A stretch of DNA of 64,000 bases from Pseudomonas asgharzadehiana (GTDB taxonomy: Bacteria; Pseudomonadota; Gammaproteobacteria; Pseudomonadales; Pseudomonadaceae), in assembly GCF_019139815.1 (NCBI RefSeq), contig NZ_CP077079.1, forward strand, positions 4,898,001 through 4,962,000, written 5' to 3'. Positions 35,242-43,700 of this stretch are shown piece after piece. Positions within the stretch are counted from its first letter, which is position 1, and the number at the start of each line of letters is the position of its first letter. The notes under the pieces are model-generated. The model was not told where the DNA came from. It saw only the letters and a list, made by a program, of their open reading frames with translations, and ran no database searches. Both the position numbers and the translations under genes were made by a program.

Positions 35242-36188
35242 TGATCAGGCTCGACGGGGGTGGGTTTGGAGTGGTCCCGGCCGAGACCGGAGACATGCTG
35301 TTTTTCTTGCGCGGGCTCATCGATCCCCTTCGCGCCGGGCGCCTTGCCTTCGGCCGACATGTGCTCGATCACTGCATTCATCTCGGCACCGAGCAGCAGC
35401 ACGGCGGCCGAAATGTAGAAGTACAGCAGCAGCACAATGATCGCGCCGATACTGCCATACATGGCGTTGTAGTCGGCAAAGGTTTTGACGTAATAACCAA
35501 AGCCCAGCGACGCGACGATCCACACCACCACCGCCAACACCGAGCCTGGGGTGATAAAGCGGAATTGCTGCTCCACGTCGGGCATCACGTAGTACATGAG
35601 GGCCACGGCGAACATCAGCAGAATCACGATCAGCGGCCAGCGCACGATGGTCCACAGGGTAACCACGAACTCCTGCATGCCGATCTGCCCGGCCAGCCAC
35701 TCCATCACCTGCGGGCCGAGCACCATCAGCGCGGCGGCGGCCAGCAGCATGCCGGCGATGCCGACGGTGTAGAAAATCGACAGCGGGAAACGCTTCCAGA
35801 TCGGCCGGCCTTCCACCACATCGTAGGCGGCGTTCATCGCGCTCATCATCAGGCGCACGCCGGCTGAAGCGGTCCACAACGCAATCACGATACCCACCGA
35901 AAGCAGGCCGCCCTTGGACTGTTGCAACTGGTCGATCACCGGGTTGACCTGCTCCAGGGCCTGGGGCGGCAATACCAGCTCCGACTGCAGGCGCAGCCAA
36001 CTGAAAAAGTCCGGCAAGTGCAGGAAACCGATCAGGGCAATCAGGAACAGCAGGAAGGGAAACAGCGAAAACAGCATCTGGTAGGCCAGTGCCGAAGCGT
36101 AGGTGGACATCTCGTCATCGACGAATTCCTTGACGGTGCGCGCCAGTACCTTGTGCAGCTTGAGACCATCGAGAACCGGAAAGATCAT
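35238..36188 (-). CDS. YihY/BrkB-family inner-membrane protein
   Basis: This 316-residue protein has six hydrophobic segments. The family pattern includes [28 protein letters not shown] near residue 30, [20 protein letters not shown], and the [20 protein letters not shown] segment. A charged cytoplasmic tail follows. Members are often called virulence factor BrkB or tRNA-processing RNase BN, but the latter assignment is wrong for YihY; the function is unclear. It is translationally coupled to def. Confidence 0.88.
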   Translation of the reverse strand: MIFPVLDGLKLHKVLARTVKEFVDDEMSTYASALAYQMLFSLFPFLLFLIALIGFLHLPDFFSWLRLQSELVLPPQALEQVNPVIDQLQQSKGGLLSVGIVIALWTASAGVRLMMSAMNAAYDVVEGRPIWKRFPLSIFYTVGIAGMLLAAAALMVLGPQVMEWLAGQIGMQEFVVTLWTIVRWPLIVILLMFAVALMYYVMPDVEQQFRFITPGSVLAVVVWIVASLGFGYYVKTFADYNAMYGSIGAIIVLLLYFYISAAVLLLGAEMNAVIEHMSAEGKAPGAKGIDEPAQEKQHVSGLGRDHSKPTPVEPDQ

Positions 36189-36311
36189 AGCGTCTCCTTT
36201 CGCCGCAAAGAGGGTGAGGTCGTGGGCGACTCAGGGGCCGTTTTCTACATCAAAGTAGCCCATTTGGCGACTTTGAAACAATTTCGAAAGTTTAGTTGCA
36301 GTAACCGATAC

Positions 36312-36336
36312 AAAAACGGCCATCCGTGGATGGCCG
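36312..36336 (-). terminator. Intrinsic terminator after csbD
   Basis: On the minus strand CGGCCATCC and GGATGGCCG form a 9-bp stem followed by five T residues, 33 bp after the csbD stop. Confidence 0.88.
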
Positions 36337-36368
36337 CAGCGCTGCATCAAGACCGCCGGCATATCGAT

Positions 36369-36554
36369 TTACCGGGTGGCTTTTTTTACCGCATCTTTGG
36401 TATCGCCGACCGCTTGCTGCACTTCGCCTTTCTTCTCCTGGATCACACCTTCCGCGCGCAGCTTGTCGTTGCCGGTGACTTTGCCGACGCCTTGCTTGAT
36501 GTTGCCAGCTGCTTCGTTCGCCAAACCTTTTGCCTTATCTGATGTGCTGCTCAT
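36369..36554 (-). CDS. CsbD-family stress protein
   Basis: This 61-residue hydrophilic protein has the CsbD pattern: [20 protein letters not shown], then [22 protein letters not shown]. CsbD-like proteins are induced by general or osmotic stress; their mechanism is unknown. The ATG at 36554 has a GGAGA site. It is monocistronic, with the terminator at 36312. Confidence 0.9.
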   Translation of the reverse strand: MSSTSDKAKGLANEAAGNIKQGVGKVTGNDKLRAEGVIQEKKGEVQQAVGDTKDAVKKATR

Positions 36555-36754
36555 GGTATTTCTCCGAAGGAACAATCAAAGGTTTTGGTCATTGCGTAGC
36601 GATTGACCCGAGGCCGTTCGACAGAGTTTCAATTATTTTGCGGCAGGCATTTCATCGAAAGCGGCAGGTTTGGCTTTATGTTTTGTGGCCAACCCACGAG
36701 AATGCCCGGCACATTCAGGCTATAACGCTGAATAACAGATCCCGTAGGAAGGTT

Positions 36755-37132
36755 ATGAAACTCAATAAAGCACAGGCCATCGCCCGCAGAAACCAGGAAT
36801 TGGGCGGTGCCGTACTCGGCGTCAACAACTGCCACTTCACCGACCTGGACCGCAAACGCAACATCTGGTGGTTCGACCTGCCGGTAGGCCGTATTGCCGT
36901 CGGCCAGTACGAGTGGATTCACCTGTTGATGCACAACGCCGAGTCCGACCAGTTGCTGCACCTGAAGGTGCCGACGGCGTTCCTGCGTGAGAAGCTCGAA
37001 GGCTTGGTGGTGCGTAACGCGGGCAAGCGCAGCCCGGAGATCACCCTGGAGCTGAGCGCGGACAAGGATTCGTTCTTGAAGGATGTACGCCCGGCGGGTG
37101 CGGGTGTGAGCTTCGCGCAGTTCGCCCTGTAA
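36755..37132 (+). CDS. Hypothetical protein, conserved in Pseudomonas
   Basis: I do not assign a family to this 125-residue protein. It is soluble and probably alpha/beta (HFTDLDRKRNIWWFDLPVGR, then EWIHLLMHNAESDQLLHLKVP, and PEITLELSADKDSF). A strong TAGGAAGG ribosome site precedes the ATG, and codon use matches its neighbours, so it is a real gene. A REP hairpin follows. Confidence 0.7.
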   Translation: MKLNKAQAIARRNQELGGAVLGVNNCHFTDLDRKRNIWWFDLPVGRIAVGQYEWIHLLMHNAESDQLLHLKVPTAFLREKLEGLVVRNAGKRSPEITLELSADKDSFLKDVRPAGAGVSFAQFAL

Positions 37133-37144
37133 GCACACAGGACA

Positions 37145-37181
37145 AAAAATGTGGGAGGGGCGCACCGTCCCTCCCACATTT
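37145..37181. repeat. Single REP hairpin (convergent ends)
   Basis: The arms AAATGTGGGAGGG and CCCTCCCACATTT surround a loop GCGCACCGT. It sits between the hypothetical gene and the end of fadD1 and may terminate both. Confidence 0.87.
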
Positions 37182-37189
37182 GGACCGGG

Positions 37190-38881
37190 TTACTTTTTAA
37201 GGCCGAGTTTCTTCAACTCTTCATCACGCAACTCACGCCGCAGGATCTTGCCCACGTTGGTGGTCGGCAGCGCATCGCGGAACTCCACGGCCTTGGGCAC
37301 CTTGTAGCCGGTGACGTTGGCGCGCATGTGTTCCATCACCTGCTCCTTGGTCAGGGTGGCGCCCGGCTTGACCACGATGAAGATCTTGATGTGCTCCCCG
37401 GACTTTTCGTCCGGCACACCAATGGCCGCGCATTGCAGCACGCCCGGCAGGGTGGCCAGTACGTCTTCCAGCTCGTTGGGGTACACGTTGAAGCCCGAGA
37501 CCAGGATCATGTCCTTCTTGCGGTCGACAATGCGCATGTAGCCATCCGGCTGGATGATCGCGATATCACCGGTTTTTAGCCAGCCTTCGCTGTCGAGCAT
37601 CTCGTCGGTGGCGTCCTGGCGCTGCCAGTAGCCTTTCATCACCTGCGGGCCCTTGACGCACAGCTCGCCGACTTCCCCCAGGGCCAACTCGACGCCGTCA
37701 TCGGTGATGACCTTGCACAGGGTCGAGGGCACCGGAATGCCGATGGTGCCAAGCTGGATATGCTGGATCGGGTTGACCGTGGCCACCGGGCTGGTTTCGG
37801 TCATGCCGTAGCCTTCGCAGATGCCACAGCCGGTCACGGCTTTCCAGCGTTCGGCGGCCGCCAGTTGCAGGGCCATGCCGCCCGACAGGGTGACCTTGAG
37901 CGCGGAGAAATCCAGCTTGCGAAAGGCTTCGTTGTTGCACAGCGCCACAAACAGCGTGTTAAGGCCGACAAAGCCACTGAACTTCCACTTGGACAGTTCC
38001 TTGACCATCGCCGGCAAGTCACGCGGGTTGCTGATCAGGATGTTGTGGTTGCCGATCAGCATCATCGCCATGCAATGAAAGGTGAAAGCATAGATGTGAT
38101 ACAGCGGCAGCGGCGTGATCAGGATCTCGCAACCTTCGTTGAGGTTGGAGCCCATCAGTGCCTTGCACTGCAACATGTTGGCGACCAGGTTGCGGTGGGT
38201 GAGCATCGCCCCCTTGGCCACGCCGGTGGTGCCGCCGGTGTATTGCAGCACGGCCACCTCGCTGCTGGCCGGGCTGGCATCGCTGACCGGCTGGCCATGG
38301 CCTTTGGCGAGCACATCGTTGAACTTGATCGCGTGCGGCAAGTGGTACGCCGGGACCATTTTCTTCACGTACTTGATGACACTGTTGATCAGCAGGCGCT
38401 TGAGCGGCGGCAGCAGGTCGGCGACTTCGGTGACAATCACGTGCTTGACGGCGGTCTTGGGCACGACCTTTTCCGCCAGATGCGCCATGTTGGCCAGGCA
38501 GACCAGGGCCTTGGCGCCGGAATCGTTGAATTGGTGTTCCATTTCCCGCGCGGTGTACAGCGGGTTGGTGTTGACCACGATCAGGCCGGCACGGATGGCA
38601 CCGAACACGGCGACGGGATATTGCAGGACGTTGGGCAGTTGCACGGCGATTCGGTCGCCGGGCTTCAAGTCGGTGTGCTGTTGCAGGTACGCGGCGAAGG
38701 CGCCGGACAATTCGTACAACTCACCGTAGGTGATTGTCTTGCCCAGGTTGCTGAAAGCCGGTTTGTTGGCGAAGCGCTGGCAGGACTGCTTCAGTACCGC
38801 CTGAATATTTGGATACTCGTCTGGATTGATGTCTGCAGCAATCCCGGCGGGGTACTTATCCTTCCAAAAGTCTTCGTGCAT
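37190..38881 (-). CDS. fadD1: Long-chain fatty acid CoA ligase FadD1
   Basis: This 563-residue acyl-CoA synthetase activates fatty acids for beta-oxidation with ATP and CoA. The AMP-binding signature YTGGTTGVAKGAMLTHRN is near residue 215. The FACS region reads GYGMTETSPVAT and GWLKTGDIAIIQPDGYMRIVDRKKDMIL, and the catalytic lysine lies in the C-terminal GKILRRELR. It is the second of two adjacent paralogues. Gene order together with the hydrolase and MaoC genes matches PA3299-PA3302 of P. aeruginosa, where this position is fadD1. Confidence 0.9.
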   Translation of the reverse strand: MHEDFWKDKYPAGIAADINPDEYPNIQAVLKQSCQRFANKPAFSNLGKTITYGELYELSGAFAAYLQQHTDLKPGDRIAVQLPNVLQYPVAVFGAIRAGLIVVNTNPLYTAREMEHQFNDSGAKALVCLANMAHLAEKVVPKTAVKHVIVTEVADLLPPLKRLLINSVIKYVKKMVPAYHLPHAIKFNDVLAKGHGQPVSDASPASSEVAVLQYTGGTTGVAKGAMLTHRNLVANMLQCKALMGSNLNEGCEILITPLPLYHIYAFTFHCMAMMLIGNHNILISNPRDLPAMVKELSKWKFSGFVGLNTLFVALCNNEAFRKLDFSALKVTLSGGMALQLAAAERWKAVTGCGICEGYGMTETSPVATVNPIQHIQLGTIGIPVPSTLCKVITDDGVELALGEVGELCVKGPQVMKGYWQRQDATDEMLDSEGWLKTGDIAIIQPDGYMRIVDRKKDMILVSGFNVYPNELEDVLATLPGVLQCAAIGVPDEKSGEHIKIFIVVKPGATLTKEQVMEHMRANVTGYKVPKAVEFRDALPTTNVGKILRRELRDEELKKLGLKK

Positions 38882-39157
38882 GGAAAGCCCACTCCTCAGC
38901 GACGCGAATTCATCATCGCATTTGATGCGATTATTATTGGTGTATGTTTTTTTAAGGTGAATCTGGCGCTTTCAAGCAGGCCTAGACGTCACAAAGCGCG
39001 CCGAGAGTAGCAGCTTTGCCAAGGGCCGACTAGAGCCAAACGAGGGCCCCACAGTCACTATCATGACTGTCCTACAATATTTGGTCACACTTTAAACAAA
39101 GCCGAAATGCCTCAGCGAGAGGCTCTGGAATAAGGCTTTCAGCACAACATAAAACAC
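38882..39157. other. Intergenic region between fadD2 and fadD1
   Basis: This is the non-repeat part of a 383-bp gap. It has an AT-rich stretch (about 38930-38960) and a TTTAAACAAA segment near 39090 that could belong to the fadD1 promoter. I see no ORF, no clear operator and no terminator. The remainder of the gap is the REPIN at 39158. Confidence 0.5.
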
Positions 39158-39250
39158 ATGTGGGAGGGGGCTTGCTCCCGATGGCAGTGGGTCAGTCACA
39201 CAGTTGGTGACTGAACGCCGCCATCGGGAGCAAGCCCTCTCCCACATTTT
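39158..39250. repeat. REPIN between fadD2 and fadD1
   Basis: The left arm ATGTGGGAGGGGGCTTGCTC and the right arm GAGCAAGCCCTCTCCCACAT flank about 50 bp. One base differs between the arms. It lies just after the fadD2 stop and could separate the two transcripts. Confidence 0.92.
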
Positions 39251-39264
39251 GAATCTATTTCAAC

Positions 39265-40953
39265 TCAGGCGATGTCGCGCAGCTCACGCCGCAAAATTTT
39301 CCCTACCGGCGTCATCGGCAACGAATCGCGCAGCACAATCTGCTTGGGTACCTTATAGCCCGTGAAGTTGGCCTTGCAGTAACTCTTGAGCTCTTCAAGG
39401 CTCACGCCTTCGGCACGCGCCACCACGAACAGCTTCACCGCCTCGCCCGTGCGTTCGTCCGGCACGCCGATCACCGCACAGTTGGCCACCCCCGGGTGAG
39501 CCATCACCACGTCTTCGATTTCATTGGGGTACACATTGAAACCGGAGACGATGATCAGGTCTTTCTTGCGATCGACAATCCGTACAAAACCATCCTCATC
39601 AATCACCGCGATATCGCCAGTCCTGAGCCAGCCTTCCGCGTCCAGAGCCTCGGCGGTGGCGGCCGGCTGCTGCCAGTAGCCCTTCATCACCTGCGGCCCC
39701 TTGATGCACAACTCGCCGCGTTCACCCAGGGGCAACTCGACGCCATCATCATCAATCACCTTCATCGCGGTGGCCGGCACCGGAATGCCCACGGTGCCGA
39801 GGCGCGATTTGTTGCCATAGGGGTTGGTACTCGCCACGGGCGAGGTTTCCGTCAGGCCGTAGCCCTCGCCAATCGCACAGCCGGTCAGTTGCTCCCAGCG
39901 CTCGGCCGTGGCCTTGATCAGTGCGGTGCCGCCGGAGTTGGTGAGTTTGAGGTGGGAGAAATCCAGGCTCTTGAAGTCGGGGTGGTCCATCAACGCCACA
40001 AACAGCGTGTTGAGCCCCAGCAGCCCGGTAAAGCGCCACTTTTTCAGCTCCTTGATAAACCCGCCGATGTCCCGGGGGTTGGTGATGAGCACGTTGTGGT
40101 TGCCCGAGACCATCATGCACATGCAATTGGCGGTGAAGGCGTAGATATGGTAAAGCGGCAGCGGCGCGATCATCACCTCCTGCCCTTCCTTGATCAGCGG
40201 GTGGCCGTCCTCGCCGGTTTGCGACATGCAGGCACGCACCTGCTGCATGTTCGCCACCAGGTTGCCATGGGTGAGCATCGCGCCCTTGGCCAGGCCGGTG
40301 GTGCCGCCGGTGTATTGCAGCACGGCGATGTCATCCAGGCTCACCGGATGGCGCGTTACGCCCAGGCCGGCGCCCATGCGCAGCGCGCGCTTGAACGACA
40401 CCGCGCGCGGCAGGTGATAGGCGGGGACCATTTTCTTCACCTTGTCGACCACGGTATTGATCAGCCAGCCTTTGGCGGCGGGCATGAAGTCGCCCATCCT
40501 GGCCTCGATCAGGTAGTCGATCTCGGTATCGTTGCACACCTCCTGTACCCGCGAACCGAACAGGTTGAGGTAGACCAGCGCACGCACGCCGGCGTCCTTG
40601 AACTGGTGGCGCATCTCGCGCGGGGTGTACAGCGGGTTAGTGTTGACCACGATCAGGCCGGCGCGCAGGGCGCCGAACACGGCAATCGGGTAATGCAGCA
40701 GGTTGGGCATTTGCACGGCGATGCGCTCGCCGGGCTTGAGGTCGGTGTGCTGTTGCAGGTAGCCGGCGAACGCCGCACTCTGGCGTTCAAGCTCGGCGTA
40801 GGTCAGGGTAATGCCCATGTTGCTGAACGCCGGACGGTCGGCAAAGGTCTTGCAGGAACGCTCGAAGACCTCGATCACCGACTTGTAGGCCGAGAGGTCG
40901 ATGGCATTGGGAACCCCCGCCGCGCGTTTGTCATTCCAGAAATCAGGTTGCAT
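39265..40953 (-). CDS. fadD2: Long-chain fatty acid CoA ligase FadD2
   Basis: This 562-residue acyl-CoA synthetase is the paralogue of FadD1. The AMP-binding motif YTGGTTGLAKGAMLTHGN is near residue 215, followed by GYGLTETSPVAS, GWLRTGDIAVIDEDGFVRIVDR and the terminal GKILRRELRD. It is first in the tandem pair. The gap before fadD1 carries a REPIN, so each gene may have its own promoter. In P. aeruginosa the two FadDs differ in chain-length preference; I cannot judge that from sequence. Confidence 0.9.
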   Translation of the reverse strand: MQPDFWNDKRAAGVPNAIDLSAYKSVIEVFERSCKTFADRPAFSNMGITLTYAELERQSAAFAGYLQQHTDLKPGERIAVQMPNLLHYPIAVFGALRAGLIVVNTNPLYTPREMRHQFKDAGVRALVYLNLFGSRVQEVCNDTEIDYLIEARMGDFMPAAKGWLINTVVDKVKKMVPAYHLPRAVSFKRALRMGAGLGVTRHPVSLDDIAVLQYTGGTTGLAKGAMLTHGNLVANMQQVRACMSQTGEDGHPLIKEGQEVMIAPLPLYHIYAFTANCMCMMVSGNHNVLITNPRDIGGFIKELKKWRFTGLLGLNTLFVALMDHPDFKSLDFSHLKLTNSGGTALIKATAERWEQLTGCAIGEGYGLTETSPVASTNPYGNKSRLGTVGIPVPATAMKVIDDDGVELPLGERGELCIKGPQVMKGYWQQPAATAEALDAEGWLRTGDIAVIDEDGFVRIVDRKKDLIIVSGFNVYPNEIEDVVMAHPGVANCAVIGVPDERTGEAVKLFVVARAEGVSLEELKSYCKANFTGYKVPKQIVLRDSLPMTPVGKILRRELRDIA

Positions 40954-41165
40954 TATTCTTGTCCTCTGTACCTGAAGGTGTCCGGCCGCTTATAAAAAGC
41001 GGAGCTTTGGGGACGTTAGCAGCTATAGCCAAACAGGCAAATACACTCAATCGTGTCATTGATTGTATGAATCTTGTCCCTGACGCGTAGGCAGATACCC
41101 CGCCCTCTGGCAGATGAGCTATACACTGCAACGACCCCCGAGCAACCTTGAAGAAAGGACGCGTC

Positions 41166-42110
41166 ATGAACCACAGCACCCACTGGCTGACCGCGAATGA
41201 CCACAGCCGCCTGTACGTCAATCAATGGATGCCCGACGAGCCGGCCCATGCGGTGGTCATGCTGTCCCACGGCATGGCCGAGCACAGCGGGCGCTATGCG
41301 CGGTTGGCCAAGGCCCTGTGCGCCGCCGGCTATGGTGTCTATGCGCCGGACCAGCGTGGCCACGGCCGCACCGCCGATGAAGGCACGCTGGGGTTGTACG
41401 CCGAGGAGGATGGTTGGAACAAAGTGGTGGGCGACCTGGCGAGTCTCAACCAGCACATTGGCCAGCAGCACCCAGGGTTGCCGATCATATTGTTGGGCCA
41501 CAGCATGGGCAGCTACATCGCCCAGGCCTACCTGTTGCACCACAGCGCCAGCCTGCACGGGGCGATTCTCAGTGGGTCGAATTTCCAGCCGGTGGCGCTA
41601 TACCGCGCCGCCCGCGTGATCGCCCGCGCCGAGCGTGTGCGCCAGGGTTTGCGCGGTCGCAGCGCGCTGATCGAGTTCCTGTCGTTCGGCTCGTTCAACA
41701 AAGCGTTCAAGCCCAACCGCACGGCGTTCGACTGGCTCACCCGCGACCCCGCAGAGGTGGACAAGTACATCAATGACCCGCTTTGCGGTTTTCGCTGCAC
41801 CAACCAACTGTGGGTCGATTTGCTCGGCGGCTTGCAGCAAATCAGCAAAGCGTCCAACCTCGCGCAGATCGATCCGGGCCTGCCGATCCTGGTCATAGGC
41901 GGCGAATGTGATCCGGTGAGTGAGGGCAAGCGTCTCAACAGTCTGGCCACCGCCCTGCGTGAGGCCGGCTGTCAGCATTTGCAACTCAATATCTACCCGC
42001 AGGCGCGTCACGAAGTGTTCAACGAAACCAACCGCGATGAAGTCACCGCGGATGTGCTGACGTGGCTCGACCAGGCCCTGACCCTGCGCAGGCCGGTCCA
42101 CTGCGAATAA
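41166..42110 (+). CDS. Alpha/beta hydrolase (monoacylglycerol-lipase / lysophospholipase-like)
   Basis: This 314-residue alpha/beta hydrolase has the Hydrolase_4 pattern: VVMLSHGMAEHSGRYARLAKAL near residue 38, YAPDQRGHGRT, the nucleophile elbow GHSMGSYIAQ, the acid in IGGECDPVSEG and the histidine in YPQARHEVFNE. It probably releases fatty acids from monoacylglycerols or lysophospholipids, feeding the adjacent FadD ligases. The ATG at 41166 has an AAGGA site and is divergent from fadD2. Confidence 0.88.
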   Translation: MNHSTHWLTANDHSRLYVNQWMPDEPAHAVVMLSHGMAEHSGRYARLAKALCAAGYGVYAPDQRGHGRTADEGTLGLYAEEDGWNKVVGDLASLNQHIGQQHPGLPIILLGHSMGSYIAQAYLLHHSASLHGAILSGSNFQPVALYRAARVIARAERVRQGLRGRSALIEFLSFGSFNKAFKPNRTAFDWLTRDPAEVDKYINDPLCGFRCTNQLWVDLLGGLQQISKASNLAQIDPGLPILVIGGECDPVSEGKRLNSLATALREAGCQHLQLNIYPQARHEVFNETNRDEVTADVLTWLDQALTLRRPVHCE

Positions 42111-42167
42111 ATTCCGCTTAAAAATCAGCCTGTTAAATTACCGATTAGCCACAGGATGCACCTTTAG

Positions 42168-42638
42168 ATGACCCAGGTAACCAATACCCCTTACGAAGCC
42201 CTCGAAGTCGGCCAGACCGCCAGCTACAGCAAGACCGTCGAAGAGCGCGATATCCAGTTGTTCGCCGCCATGTCCGGCGACCACAACCCGGTGCACCTGG
42301 ATGCCGAATACGCCAAGGCCACCCTGTTCAAGGAGCGTATCGCCCATGGCATGTTCAGCGGCGCGTTGATCAGTGCAGCCGTGGCCTGCGAGCTGCCTGG
42401 GCCGGGCACCATCTATATTGGCCAGCAGATGAGCTTTCAAAAACCGGTCAAGATCGGCGACACCCTGACCGTGCGCCTGGAAATCCTTGAAAAACTGCCG
42501 AAGTTTCGCGTACGCATCGCCACCCGTGTGTTCAACCAGCGCGATGAACTGGTAGTGGATGGCGAGGCCGAGATCCTCGCGCCACGCAAGCAGCAAGTCG
42601 TGACCCTGACCGAACTGCCGCCGATCAGCATTGGTTGA
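42168..42638 (+). CDS. MaoC-family (R)-specific enoyl-CoA hydratase (PhaJ-type)
   Basis: This 156-residue hot-dog-fold protein has the hydratase-2 motif FAAMSGDHNPVHLDAEYAKA with the Asp and His catalytic pair, then IAHGMFSGALISAAVACELPGPG. PhaJ enzymes convert trans-2-enoyl-CoA from beta-oxidation into (R)-3-hydroxyacyl-CoA, precursor for polyhydroxyalkanoate. Position after fadD1, fadD2 and the hydrolase matches PA3302 (PhaJ1 by my memory). Confidence 0.87.
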   Translation: MTQVTNTPYEALEVGQTASYSKTVEERDIQLFAAMSGDHNPVHLDAEYAKATLFKERIAHGMFSGALISAAVACELPGPGTIYIGQQMSFQKPVKIGDTLTVRLEILEKLPKFRVRIATRVFNQRDELVVDGEAEILAPRKQQVVTLTELPPISIG

Positions 42639-42664
42639 TTGCACTTTCATCATCAACACACAAC

Positions 42665-42760
42665 AAATGTGGGAGGGGGCTTGCTCCCGATCGCGGTAGG
42701 TCAGGCACTTTATCGGTGACTGAACCACTGCCATCGGGGGCAAGCCCCCTCCCAGATTTT
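42665..42760. repeat. REPIN after the hydratase gene
   Basis: The arms AAATGTGGGAGGGGGCTTGC and GCAAGCCCCCTCCCAGATTT flank about 55 bp. The right arm has one substitution (CAGATT for CACATT) and runs into a T-run. It separates the convergent ends of the hydratase gene and the four-helix-bundle gene. Confidence 0.92.
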
Positions 42761-42775
42761 TTTACTGCGTAGGGC

Positions 42776-43243
42776 TTACGACTGAGCGCGTGCCTGGTTA
42801 CGCAGGGCTTTTACCTGATCATGGTTGCGCTGTGCGCCATGGTACTGGCGCTCAACCAGGTCACGAATGCCCAGCAGGTTGTGCTGGTTGATCTTCTCGA
42901 TCGCTTCACGGTAAGCCTTGAGTGCATGGTCTTCACCGCGCTCGGCTTCGTTCAGCACAGCCTCTTCGTCTTTGCCGGTCACCATCGACTTCACGTCGAC
43001 CCAGCCACGGTGCAGTGCGCCGGCGACGCTGCCGGAATCTTCCGGATCACCACCCAATGCACGCACAGCGGTTTTCAGTTCGGCAGCGGCAGTCGCGCAA
43101 TCAGCGGAGCGCTTGGCGAACAGCGCTTTGAGTTCTGGGTGCTTGATGTCTTCGGCACATTCCTTGAAACCCTTCTGGCCGTCGATGCTGGTCTCGATCA
43201 GGTCGTTGAGTACAGAGATCGATTCTTTATTGATGTCAGTCAT
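42776..43243 (-). CDS. PA2169-type four-helix-bundle protein (DUF2383)
   Basis: This 155-residue cytoplasmic protein has the ferritin-like DUF2383 pattern: ISVLNDLIETSIDGQKGFKECAEDI, HPELKALFAKRSADC, and ERGEDHALKAYREAIEKI with carboxylate and histidine residues that could bind metal. PA2169-family proteins are stress-associated and of unknown function. It is monocistronic, divergent from the DUF3820 gene. Confidence 0.85.
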   Translation of the reverse strand: MTDINKESISVLNDLIETSIDGQKGFKECAEDIKHPELKALFAKRSADCATAAAELKTAVRALGGDPEDSGSVAGALHRGWVDVKSMVTGKDEEAVLNEAERGEDHALKAYREAIEKINQHNLLGIRDLVERQYHGAQRNHDQVKALRNQARAQS

Positions 43244-43449
43244 TTTTCAATTCCTTATGTGGGTTGAGGAAGGTTGCCTAGATGATTGCAGCGCTCATGC
43301 CAGGTTTTGAAAAATTATTTTCCTTTGAATTTTCAATAAGTTATGAATTATTGAACCATCTGTATGTACGTTATTTGCATGATCTGTCATTTGGCCTTCA
43401 TGCAGAATGCCTGTATTTTCCAAGGTCTCGACGCAAGCGGCCGATCCCC

Positions 43450-43686
43450 ATGAACCCCGAAAAACTCGAACTACTGATCACCCGCCAAATGCCCTTCGGC
43501 AAATACAAGGGCCGGATCATCGCCGACCTGCCGGGGCCTTACCTGAACTGGTTTGCCCGCGAAGGCTTCCCCCACGGCGAGCTGGGTGGTTTGCTGGCGT
43601 TGATGCAGGAAATCGACCACAACGGCCTGGCCGAATTACTTGAACCGCTACGCGCGAAACACGGCAAACCAGCCCCTCGCCATTGA
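43450..43686 (+). CDS. DUF3820 family small protein
   Basis: This 78-residue protein has the DUF3820 core MPFGKYKGRIIADLPGPYLNWFAREGF. The family is annotated as a putative quorum-sensing-regulated virulence factor by homology to P. aeruginosa data, which does not establish a function. The gene is followed 14 bp later by the aminotransferase gene, so they may be one transcript. The longer open frame upstream to 43282 lacks a ribosome site. Confidence 0.82.
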   Translation: MNPEKLELLITRQMPFGKYKGRIIADLPGPYLNWFAREGFPHGELGGLLALMQEIDHNGLAELLEPLRAKHGKPAPRH

Positions 43687-43700
43687 CTAAGAGCCCCGCC

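Noticed and set aside
39496..40995. Long plus-strand ORF of 499 codons across fadD2
   Set aside because: It is antisense to a complete acyl-CoA ligase gene with all motifs; its translation is rich in His, Arg, Gln and Val, as expected of the reverse strand of high-GC coding DNA.
41041..41068. Dyad CAATC...GATTG inside ATAC...GTAT upstream of the hydrolase gene
   Set aside because: The half-sites are short and their flanks are unequal; no regulator is suggested, and it does not match the PsrA or FadR pattern I know.
43282..43449. Upstream extension of the DUF3820 ORF
   Set aside because: It is AT-rich, has no ribosome site and falls outside the family domain.
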